Of a stretch of DNA of 64,000 bases, positions 44,612-52,426 are shown one piece after another. The notes below the pieces were generated by a model, which did no database searches, was not told the origin of the DNA, and saw only the letters and a program-made list of their open reading frames with translations. Position numbers and translations under genes: made by a program. Each line of letters opens with the position of its first letter. Positions within the stretch are counted from its first letter, which is position 1. Origin of the DNA: Alphaproteobacteria bacterium UBA2903 (GTDB lineage Bacteria; Pseudomonadota; Alphaproteobacteria; CAAGCB01; CAG-977); assembly GCA_002349565.1 (NCBI GenBank), contig DEDN01000027.1, positions 16,750 through 80,749 of the forward strand. The letters run 5' to 3'.

Positions 44612-45187
44612 TTAGCGTGAACGATTGTTGAGAATCGCCGCCTGAACGGCTTTGCTGACGTCCTGTTTCTTTTCGGCAACGGGTTCGCGATGAACCATAC
44701 CGCCGCTCGGATTACCGAAAGCCGCGTACAATTCGCCCGCTTCTTTCCAGAACGATTTTTTGGGTTCTTCTTTCTTCGCTTCGGCTTTGGCGGGTTCAGC
44801 CGCTTTTTCGGCAACGGGTTCGCGATGAACCATACCGCCGCTCGGATTACCGAAAGCCGCGTACAATTCGCCCGCTTCTTTCCAGAGCGATTTTTTGGGT
44901 TCTTCCTTTTTCGCTTCGGCTTTGGCGGGTTCAGCCGCTTTTTCGGCGACGGATTCGCGATGGATCATGCCGCCGCTCGGATTGCCGTACGACGCATACA
45001 ATTCGCTGACCTGTTCCTTGTAGGATTTTTTGGATTCAACTTTTTCTTTTTTGGGTTCAGCCTTGGCTTCGGGGGCTTTTTCGGCTTTGTCCGCAGGCAT
45101 ATCGCTGTGAACCATGCCGCCGCTCGGATTACCGAAACGAGCGTACAAATCGGCGACTTTGCTCCAGAACGATTTTTTTTCTTCCAT
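44612..45187 (-). CDS. Repeat protein with four GNPSGGM(V/I)H motifs
   Basis: 191 residues. Four copies of (F/L/Y)(W/K)xxAxxLYAxFGNPSGGMVHxE, at about residues 7-28, 55-77, 100-122 and 145-167, separated by Ala/Lys/Glu/Pro-rich linkers. The last two units are 45 residues each and almost identical at DNA level (135-base period from 44672). No signal peptide, Cys or known domain. Looks like multiple copies of one short binding motif on flexible linkers. AGGAG precedes the ATG. I know no family for it. Confidence 0.75.
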   Translation of the reverse strand: MEEKKSFWSKVADLYARFGNPSGGMVHSDMPADKAEKAPEAKAEPKKEKVESKKSYKEQVSELYASYGNPSGGMIHRESVAEKAAEPAKAEAKKEEPKKSLWKEAGELYAAFGNPSGGMVHREPVAEKAAEPAKAEAKKEEPKKSFWKEAGELYAAFGNPSGGMVHREPVAEKKQDVSKAVQAAILNNRSR

Positions 45188-45228
45188 AACGCTTCTCCTA
45201 GCAGAAAATCTGTTTAATTTTCTTTATC

Positions 45229-45254
45229 CTTGCACGTTTTTTCCTTTTTGTCAA
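45229..45254 (-). promoter_or_regulatory. Promoter of the repeat-protein gene
   Basis: A perfect minus-strand TTGACA at 45249-45254, followed after 17-19 bases by a weak -10 (AAGGATAA). Upstream sequence is A/T-tract rich. Confidence 0.45.
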
Positions 45255-45284
45255 TTTTTTCTTCTAAAAAAGACAAAAAAGTTT

Positions 45285-45647
45285 TTACATTTTGACGGCG
45301 ACTTCGTAAGCGCGTTCAATCATATCCATCACATCGTCCTCGGTCGTTCCGGCGTCTTCCGATTTGGCATAAGCGGTCAAAGCTTTGTCCAGCATGTCGA
45401 TGCTTTTCAAAACATTGGTTTCAATGACCAGAATTTTGGAAACGCCCGACAAATCTTTCATCACGTCCTCGTCAATTTGCGTCAGCAGAATATCGCCCTT
45501 CGGGGAACGCTGGAAATGCAGAGTCGCCGCATCTTTTTTCGTCAAAAGAGGCTTTTCCGGCTCGCCCTCGAACGCAGGCAGAAACACGGAAATCATACCC
45601 GCTTCGTTTTTCACAAATTGAGGGGACGGCAATTCGTTAATATCCAT
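45285..45647 (-). CDS. Small protein of unknown function (120 residues)
   Basis: Soluble, acidic C-terminus. Contains FHFQRSPKGDILLTQ-like beta strands and a helical end (MLDKALTAYAKSEDAGTTEDDVMDMIERAYEVAVKM). Not recognised. Start at ATG 45645-45647 after AAGGAG. Lies between the repeat protein and the secF terminator. Confidence 0.65.
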   Translation of the reverse strand: MDINELPSPQFVKNEAGMISVFLPAFEGEPEKPLLTKKDAATLHFQRSPKGDILLTQIDEDVMKDLSGVSKILVIETNVLKSIDMLDKALTAYAKSEDAGTTEDDVMDMIERAYEVAVKM

Positions 45648-45685
45648 TTTCAAACTCCTTCGGTTGAATTTTTAACAAAGTATAC

Positions 45686-45716
45686 AAAAAAGCCCTTGTC
45701 GAAACAAGGGCTTTTC
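45686..45716 (-). terminator. Terminator of yajC-secD-secF
   Basis: AAAAGCCCTTGT and ACAAGGGCTTTT around TTCG, T6 on minus, 14 bases after secF. Confidence 0.87.
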
Positions 45717-45729
45717 GTTCTTGAAATCT

Positions 45730-46665
45730 TTAACCCGCATGTTCAAACGGATTGACGTTTTCGTTGTGGCTTTCCATCGTTTTACGGATGTCCAAATACA
45801 TCAGCACGGGCATCGCAACGTAAATCGACGAATATGTACCGACGATAATGCCCCACAACATAATCAAAGCGAATCCCTGCAACACCGAACCGCCCATGAA
45901 CAGCATCACAACCAGCATGATAATGGTGGACATCCCCGTCAACAAAGTACGCGGCAACATTGTATTGGTTGTTTTGTTAATCATTTCGTCAATCGGCATT
46001 TTACGGTATTTGCGCAGGTTTTCGCGCATGCGGTCATAGGACACAATCGTGTCGTTGACGGAAAAGCCCGCCAGCGTCATCAGCCCTGCGATAATCGTCA
46101 TGTCGAAATCCAACTGGAACACGGAAAACAGTCCGACGGCGATGATAATGTCGTGAACCAGCGACAGCATCGTCCCCAACGCGAATTCCCATTCAAAGCG
46201 CGTCCAAACATAAGCGGTAATCATCAATCCCGCCAGAATGACCGCCCAAATACAGTTGCGGATAAGTTCCGCCCCCACGCGGGGACCGACCATTTCGACG
46301 CGGCGGACGGTGTATTCGTCGCCCAGCCTGTCGCGAATGACGGTCGAGATTTTCATCTGTTCCTTTTCGTTGTCTCCGCGTCCCAAAGCGGTAATCAAAG
46401 CTTCCGTTCCCTGCTCGCCGACGGGCTGCAGGTCGACGCCCAAGTCGTCCAACTTTGCGCGAAGGTCTTTCATGTCGATTTTCTGCTCGGCTTGCACTTC
46501 CATCAGCACGCCGCCTTTAAAGTCGATACCCAAATTCATGCCTTTGGTGCAAATCGACACAATCGAAACGGCAATCATCAGCAGCGAAAACACAAAAGCG
46601 ATTTTGCGCGCGCCGATAAAGTTAATGTGCGTCGGTTTAATGAAATAATGAATCAGTCTGGGCAT
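45730..46665 (-). CDS. secF: Protein translocase subunit SecF
   Basis: 311 residues with six TM helices; NLGIDFKGGVLMEV and AGFSVNDTIVSYDRMREN are the family marks. With SecD it uses the proton gradient to pull exported proteins into the periplasm. Starts 12 bases after secD. Confidence 0.96.
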   Translation of the reverse strand: MPRLIHYFIKPTHINFIGARKIAFVFSLLMIAVSIVSICTKGMNLGIDFKGGVLMEVQAEQKIDMKDLRAKLDDLGVDLQPVGEQGTEALITALGRGDNEKEQMKISTVIRDRLGDEYTVRRVEMVGPRVGAELIRNCIWAVILAGLMITAYVWTRFEWEFALGTMLSLVHDIIIAVGLFSVFQLDFDMTIIAGLMTLAGFSVNDTIVSYDRMRENLRKYRKMPIDEMINKTTNTMLPRTLLTGMSTIIMLVVMLFMGGSVLQGFALIMLWGIIVGTYSSIYVAMPVLMYLDIRKTMESHNENVNPFEHAG

Positions 46666-46677
46666 TTCACATTCTCC

Positions 46678-48237
46678 TTACACATTGATTCTTTGCGGTT
46701 TGGTGAGCTTTGCCCACGCCAAAATCAGCACTTTTGTTACATAAACGGCAGTAAACACGGACGTCACCAAACCCAAGCAGGTTGTCACGCCGAAACCGCG
46801 GACGGGACCGTTGCCCAGCCAAATCAAAATCAATCCGGCAAACAAACTGGTCAAGTTCGAATCGAAAATCGCGGACGAAGCGTTTTCAAATCCCGCTTCA
46901 ATCGTGTTCAAAACGGATTTGCCGTAGGCTTGTTCTTCGCGCATGCGTTCGTAAATCAAAACGTTCGCGTCGACCGCCATGCCCAAAGTCAAAGCTATAC
47001 CCGCAATCCCCGGCAAAGTCAGCGTCGCGCCCAGCGCGCTCATCGCGCCGCACAGCAACAACAGGTTCAGCACCAAGGCAATATCGGCGAACAACCCGAA
47101 CAAGCCGTAAGTCGCCACCACGAACAACAGCACCAGCACCATGCCGACCACGCAGGATTTTTTGCCCGCGTCAATCGAATCCGTTCCCAATCCGGGACCG
47201 ACGATGCGTTCTTCAACAACTTCCAGCGGCGCGGGCAAAGCCCCCGAACGCAGCATCAGCGCCAAATCGTTCGCGCTCTGAACCGTAAAGCTGCCCGTAA
47301 TAATGCCCGAACCGCCCGTAATCGCGGATTTGACTTCGGGCGCGGTAATCACTTTACCGTCCAAAACAATCGCCAAACGGCGTCCGACATTGTCGCGCGT
47401 CGCCGTACCGAAACGTTTTGCGCCGAACGAATTGAAACGGAAAGCGACAACGGCTTCCGCCCCTTGGAAATCGGCGCGCGCGTCGGTCAGGTGTTCACCT
47501 CCGACAATGGATTTGCGTTCAATGACGTAAAAAGCGGCGGCGGCGTCCTCGTCCCCCGGAACGACTTTGGAATCGGGAGCGATTTTGCCGCGGCGGGCGT
47601 CTTCCACACTTGTTTTTTCATCAACAAAGTGGAACGACATTTTCGCCGTTTTGCCCAACAGCTTTTTGACTTCGTTCGGATCTTCCAGGCCGGGCAGCTG
47701 CACTTGGATGCGGTCGGAACCCTGCCGCATAATCGACGGTTCGCGCGTTCCCAGCTGGTCGATACGGCGGCGGACGATTTCGATGGACTGATCGACCGCG
47801 GACGTTTTCATTTTCAACAAAGCCTGTTCCGTAAAGCGGACGGACAGCACGTCGCCGTTTTCCGCAACGTCCAGATTGCCTTTGTCGATTTTGCGAATCA
47901 ATTCTTTGGCTTTGGCGATTTGTTCGTCATTGACGATTTTGACCGTCAGCGCATCATCTTTGACCGACAGATTCGTATAGCGCACATTCTTTTCGCGCAA
48001 AGCGATTCGGGCGGCATCCATGACCGCGCCCAGCTGATCCTTGACCACCTGATCCAAGTCGACCTGCAACAACAGCTGAGAACCGCCCTGCAAGTCCAAA
48101 CCCAACGTCATCGGCTGCCACCATTCGGGCAGTTTTTCCTGCTGCGCCTTAGGAATAAAGTTGGGGACGGCGAAAAACACGCCGACCGCCGTGATTATTC
48201 CGATTAAGGCGACTTTCCATTTCGGATAGTTAAACAT
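46678..48237 (-). CDS. secD: Protein translocase subunit SecD
   Basis: 519 residues. First TM at 8-26, then LDLQGGSQLLLQVD, a large periplasmic region and five more TM helices including IALTLGMAVDANVLIYERMREE. Partner of SecF. Middle gene of the operon. Confidence 0.96.
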   Translation of the reverse strand: MFNYPKWKVALIGIITAVGVFFAVPNFIPKAQQEKLPEWWQPMTLGLDLQGGSQLLLQVDLDQVVKDQLGAVMDAARIALREKNVRYTNLSVKDDALTVKIVNDEQIAKAKELIRKIDKGNLDVAENGDVLSVRFTEQALLKMKTSAVDQSIEIVRRRIDQLGTREPSIMRQGSDRIQVQLPGLEDPNEVKKLLGKTAKMSFHFVDEKTSVEDARRGKIAPDSKVVPGDEDAAAAFYVIERKSIVGGEHLTDARADFQGAEAVVAFRFNSFGAKRFGTATRDNVGRRLAIVLDGKVITAPEVKSAITGGSGIITGSFTVQSANDLALMLRSGALPAPLEVVEERIVGPGLGTDSIDAGKKSCVVGMVLVLLFVVATYGLFGLFADIALVLNLLLLCGAMSALGATLTLPGIAGIALTLGMAVDANVLIYERMREEQAYGKSVLNTIEAGFENASSAIFDSNLTSLFAGLILIWLGNGPVRGFGVTTCLGLVTSVFTAVYVTKVLILAWAKLTKPQRINV

Positions 48238-48249
48238 AAGTCTTCCCTT

Positions 48250-48666
48250 TTATTTCTTCGTCAAAAGGTCTTTCAAGCCTTCGCCGCCTTTTTTGGCGTT
48301 GTCGTTGGCCTGCTCGTCGTTCAGCAAGCTTTTGTCGACGTTTTCTTCACGTTTTGCCAAAATGCGGTCGCGCACCACGACGACGCGCACGCCGTCCGCG
48401 ATTTCAACCAGCAAATCGTTGGGATTCGACCGAATGACTTTGCCGATGATGCCGCCGTTCGTGATAATCACGTCACCGCGCGCAACGCTGGACTGCATGG
48501 TCATGTGTTCTTTCATCTTTTTCTGCTGAGGACGAATCAAAAAGAAATAAAACACAACAAAAATAACCAGAAACTGGAACAAAATCCGCAAAGGATTGGC
48601 GGCGGCCATAGCCGGATCGGCGGCAACGGCGGCGGCTTCCTGCGCAAAAGCGGGACTGATAAACAT
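48250..48666 (-). CDS. yajC: Preprotein translocase subunit YajC
   Basis: 138 residues; one TM helix (about 27-45) followed by FFLIRPQQKKMKEH and GDVIITNGGIIGKV, the family signature. First gene of yajC-secD-secF. Confidence 0.93.
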   Translation of the reverse strand: MFISPAFAQEAAAVAADPAMAAANPLRILFQFLVIFVVFYFFLIRPQQKKMKEHMTMQSSVARGDVIITNGGIIGKVIRSNPNDLLVEIADGVRVVVVRDRILAKREENVDKSLLNDEQANDNAKKGGEGLKDLLTKK

Positions 48667-48701
48667 ACAAAAACTCCGTTTGTTAAAGAATATTTAACCG
48701 A

Positions 48702-48729
48702 AGTATAAAGCGATTTGCAGGGATTGCAA
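48702..48729 (-). promoter_or_regulatory. Promoter of yajC
   Basis: Minus-strand TTGCAA (48724-48729), 16-base spacer, TATACT (48702-48707), 36 bases before yajC. Confidence 0.6.
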
Positions 48730-48739
48730 TATAAAAGAA

Positions 48740-51700
48740 TCAGAACTGGAACGACAAATTCGCCGAAACGGAATGCGACAGATATGACGACGCGATATCG
48801 GCGTCGTATTTTGCCGACAGAGAGATTTTTCTGCCGAATATCCAATAAACTTCCGCCCCCGCATTGAACGTCAGGGCGTCGGGTTTTGCGCCTTCAACGG
48901 TATAGCTTGCACCGTTTGACAAAGCAACCTCGGCTTTGTCGGCGGAACGCGAAATGTCGTAAGCCGCCCCCACATTCAGGTTCATGCCCGTTTTCGTCCA
49001 TTTGGTCTGCTTCAAGGGCAGCTCCCAGCGGTTATCCACGCTCAGCGTCAGCGTTTTAAAGGACTGCGCCGCGACCTTTTGTCCCGCGGAATCTTCGCGT
49101 GCGTCAAGATTTGCCGCACTGTAGCGCAATCCGACAGAGGGATTGTAGACATCAAAATTGCCCCCTGCCGTGATTTGCACCCCGTATTGCTTGGCGTCGT
49201 AAGTGTCCGACAGCTTCAAAGTACCGACAGTCTTGTCTTCATCGTACGCCCCCGCCCCGAAGTTGACGATTGCCGACAGGTAAGTTTCGTTCGGCTTGAA
49301 CGTGCCGTAAACGAACAGCGTGTTTGACGTAAACGTCGTTTTACGATTCAAGGCGGTAATGTCCGTCGTCGTGTGCGCATATCCGACGCCTGCCGCCGCA
49401 ATATCCATCATCACCGTGTCCAGTCCGACGGTAAAGCCCGTGCTTGTCCCCGAAAAACCGTCGGGTTTTCCGTCGTCTTTGTACGTCGTTTTGTTCAGCA
49501 AGGTTTCCGCCCAAACGCTTGCGGTCGGAGTCCGCCAGTTTTGGTATTCGGCCAATCCGTTCGACCAATAGTTTTCGTACGGCTTGCCGCGGACGGACGA
49601 ACGCGCAGCGCCCCTGCCGTAAGCTTTTTGATAATACTTGCGCGCATCGTAATAGCTCGATCCGCCCGATCTGCCGCGCCGCATCCCGCGCATCAGCTTT
49701 TGATCGCGTCTGAAGCCGTAAGAGCTTCTGCCCAGTTTGTCATGCAACGCCGTCAAGCGTTTCACCGTCATGGAGTTTATCACTCTCTGCGACCGCAAAT
49801 GCGCCGCCGACACAGCCCCCGACACATCGGGCGCCGCCGCCGTCAAACCGTCCAAAAAGCTTTGCTTGTCCGATTGTTCCAGACGGTTCAGCTCATCCGC
49901 CAGGTCGTAAGTTTTGTCGCCTTCATCGAAAGGCGGATGATCCAGCAGTCCTTCCGCCGTATTTTGCTGATTTTTGTTGCCGCCCGCGTTTCCGGCGTTT
50001 TCCGCCGACGTATGAAGCTTTGCTATTCGATAGTTCCCGTTGCTTTCCGCCGTTATTTTGTATTTTTCGTTTGCGACTTCGGCAAACGCGCCGTTTTGAG
50101 AACCGTCGAACAGCTTGAACACAACCCCGTTCTTGGGGATATAAGTGTTGTACTCGACTTCAATGGACAAAGCCGAATTGGACACCGTCGTACCGCCCGT
50201 GATTTTACCGTGTCCGACGCCCGTCGCATTGCCGTTGCCGTCCGTCGCATTTTTGCCGATTTGCAGCTTCAGCGTCCCGTTTTCCATTGTAAAGGCATTG
50301 GCGGTAATTTGATTTTTCCCGATATTCAAAGTCCCGCCCGACACAGCCAAAGTTCCGATATTCGCCTGAGAAAGCACGGTATCCGACCCGTTCAGCCGCA
50401 AAACGCCCGCCCCTGACAAGCTGCCGATAGTCGCCGCCGCGTTGTTCAACGTCAACCTGTTTTCGACCGCCGCGCTTCGCACCGTCAAAGTCCCGCCATT
50501 GATAACGCCGTCCGTTCCCGTTTGCTTCAGATTTGCCACGCTCAAGCCGTTTTCGACATCGACGCGCCCGCCGTCTTTCAGCGTCAAGCCGTTGACAGAA
50601 GCCGTCTGCGCCGTCGCCTGCCCCGACAATTCGATTTCCGCCACGCTCAAATTCGCGCCCAATACGCTGCCCGTTCCCGTCAAAGCAAGCGTCCCGTCGC
50701 CGGCAACCGTACCGCCCGACGCAACACTGACCGTCGGCACGCTCAGCCGTTGACCCGCGTTGATTTTAACCGCCCCGCCCTTTCCGCCGAACGTCAGCCC
50801 GCCGAATGCCGCATCGGAAACGACTGTCGCCGTTCCCGCTTTCGCGTCCGTTCCGATTTGCAAAGTGCCGCCGAAGTTTGCGCCTAAAACCGCATCGCCC
50901 GCCGCAATCAGCGTACCGTTACCCGCAATGTCGCGCGTTAAATTCAGCGATCCGTTCACCGTCAGACCGCCGCTCAGAGTCAAAGCGCCGCTTCCCCCGA
51001 AATCGAGCGTGTTGACCGTCGTATCGTTCGTCAAAACCAGCCCCGCGTTGATTTGAAGCGTATCGACATCCGCCTGCGCCGTCAGCTCTCCGTCGTGCGC
51101 CCAAATCAGCTTTGTTCCCGACAGTTTTCCGCCTGCGTTTACAAACGCCGCATCCACCGTCAAAGTGCCGAAAGACACCGTTCCGCCGTTCAGCGTCAGA
51201 TTCAAAGCGGACAGCGCGTAATCCGTTTTCAAGTTCAGCAATCCGTCCGTCATTGTTATGCCCGCGCTGTTCAAAACAGAGTTTTCCAGCGAAAGCACAC
51301 CGTTTTTTTCGACTTCCAGCGTACCGTTTTCGATTGTTTTCGCCGCCAAACCGCCCGACACTTTGACCGTGCCGCCGTCCATGGTCAGCTTGTCCGCTTT
51401 CAAAACGCCCGACCCGAAGATTTTACCGTTTTTCATCGACAGTTCCGCTATCGACACGTCGCCGTTTTCACCTGCGCCGACACCGCCGCCGTTTTCGACC
51501 GTCAAAGTCGGCAGAACCGTTTTTCCGTTGAACAAAGCCGTCGCTTTTTCCCCGACGACAATTTTCGTTCCGTTCACGGCGGAACCGAACACGCTGTCCC
51601 CGTTTGTCAGTTTCAGCGTGCCTTCGCCCGTAATTTTGTTGCCGTCGCCGACTGTCGTGATTTTGGACACGCTGAAAGTGCCGTTTTTGATATTCAGCGT

Positions 51701-52426
51701 ACCGCCCGTTTTGTCGCCGAAGCGGAAGTTTTTAACGTTGGTGTCCGCCGTAATGGTGACAGTTCCGCGCATGACTTGCAATCCGCCCAATTCACCGAAT
51801 TCGCCCGCATTGCCCGCAAAAGTCAAACTGGTTTCGTTCAGCAGGCTCAAGTATCCCGCGCCCGTTATCGTCAACCCCGTCGGCAAAGCCTGAGAACTGC
51901 CCAAATCCAGCCCGAAAGCGGCATCTTCGGCAATGGTTACCGTATTGTTCGTTCCCGTAAAGCCGTAAGCGTTCAGTTCACCCGTTGCGATGACCAGCTT
52001 TGCCCCGTCCGCCAAAGTCATATTTTCAACGTCGCCCGTCGTGCCGTTAAACGTAAACGTCCCCTCGTTGACATTCAAAGCATCGACATCCATTTTGCCG
52101 TTGAAAGCGGCATTCCCCGCCAAAGTCAGCGTTCCGCCCCTCAACGTTGACGGCGCATCGCCCGATTGCAGGGAATCGACCGTCAAAACGCCGCTCCAAT
52201 CAACCGACGCGTTGTTCAGCTTCAAGTTTTTGATGGCTGCCGATCCGAAAGCCGCCGACGCTCCGTCCAACAGCAGCAGCCCGTCACCCGAAGCCGCAAT
52301 GCCGTCCTTGACGGATTTTGTGATTGTCAGCGTCTTGCCTGCATTGATGATTACGTCGGCATTCAGCGCGCCGACCGTCGAATCCCCCGTAATAGTCGCC
52401 TGTCCGCCGCTCAAAGTTCCCAGCAC
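48740..52426 (-). CDS. Giant autotransporter, C-terminal part with beta-barrel
   Basis: 1228 residues in this frame. About the first 840 are Gly/Thr/Asn-rich beta-helix repeats (LTLSGGLTVNGSLNL and the like), then a linker with basic residues and, from about 960, an autotransporter barrel ending LSFQF, i.e. with C-terminal Phe. The barrel has AAAGVGYAHTTTDI and alternating strands. It would translocate the passenger to the surface as an adhesin. The 5' end is a frameshift break from the next entry, not a natural start: no ribosome binding site or signal peptide. Confidence 0.85.
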   Translation of the reverse strand: MLGTLSGGQATITGDSTVGALNADVIINAGKTLTITKSVKDGIAASGDGLLLLDGASAAFGSAAIKNLKLNNASVDWSGVLTVDSLQSGDAPSTLRGGTLTLAGNAAFNGKMDVDALNVNEGTFTFNGTTGDVENMTLADGAKLVIATGELNAYGFTGTNNTVTIAEDAAFGLDLGSSQALPTGLTITGAGYLSLLNETSLTFAGNAGEFGELGGLQVMRGTVTITADTNVKNFRFGDKTGGTLNIKNGTFSVSKITTVGDGNKITGEGTLKLTNGDSVFGSAVNGTKIVVGEKATALFNGKTVLPTLTVENGGGVGAGENGDVSIAELSMKNGKIFGSGVLKADKLTMDGGTVKVSGGLAAKTIENGTLEVEKNGVLSLENSVLNSAGITMTDGLLNLKTDYALSALNLTLNGGTVSFGTLTVDAAFVNAGGKLSGTKLIWAHDGELTAQADVDTLQINAGLVLTNDTTVNTLDFGGSGALTLSGGLTVNGSLNLTRDIAGNGTLIAAGDAVLGANFGGTLQIGTDAKAGTATVVSDAAFGGLTFGGKGGAVKINAGQRLSVPTVSVASGGTVAGDGTLALTGTGSVLGANLSVAEIELSGQATAQTASVNGLTLKDGGRVDVENGLSVANLKQTGTDGVINGGTLTVRSAAVENRLTLNNAAATIGSLSGAGVLRLNGSDTVLSQANIGTLAVSGGTLNIGKNQITANAFTMENGTLKLQIGKNATDGNGNATGVGHGKITGGTTVSNSALSIEVEYNTYIPKNGVVFKLFDGSQNGAFAEVANEKYKITAESNGNYRIAKLHTSAENAGNAGGNKNQQNTAEGLLDHPPFDEGDKTYDLADELNRLEQSDKQSFLDGLTAAAPDVSGAVSAAHLRSQRVINSMTVKRLTALHDKLGRSSYGFRRDQKLMRGMRRGRSGGSSYYDARKYYQKAYGRGAARSSVRGKPYENYWSNGLAEYQNWRTPTASVWAETLLNKTTYKDDGKPDGFSGTSTGFTVGLDTVMMDIAAAGVGYAHTTTDITALNRKTTFTSNTLFVYGTFKPNETYLSAIVNFGAGAYDEDKTVGTLKLSDTYDAKQYGVQITAGGNFDVYNPSVGLRYSAANLDAREDSAGQKVAAQSFKTLTLSVDNRWELPLKQTKWTKTGMNLNVGAAYDISRSADKAEVALSNGASYTVEGAKPDALTFNAGAEVYWIFGRKISLSAKYDADIASSYLSHSVSANLSFQF

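Noticed and set aside
45721..48207. 828-codon plus-strand ORF opposite secD and secF
   Set aside because: Shadow of GC-biased codons of the Sec genes; no ribosome binding site and low-complexity translation.
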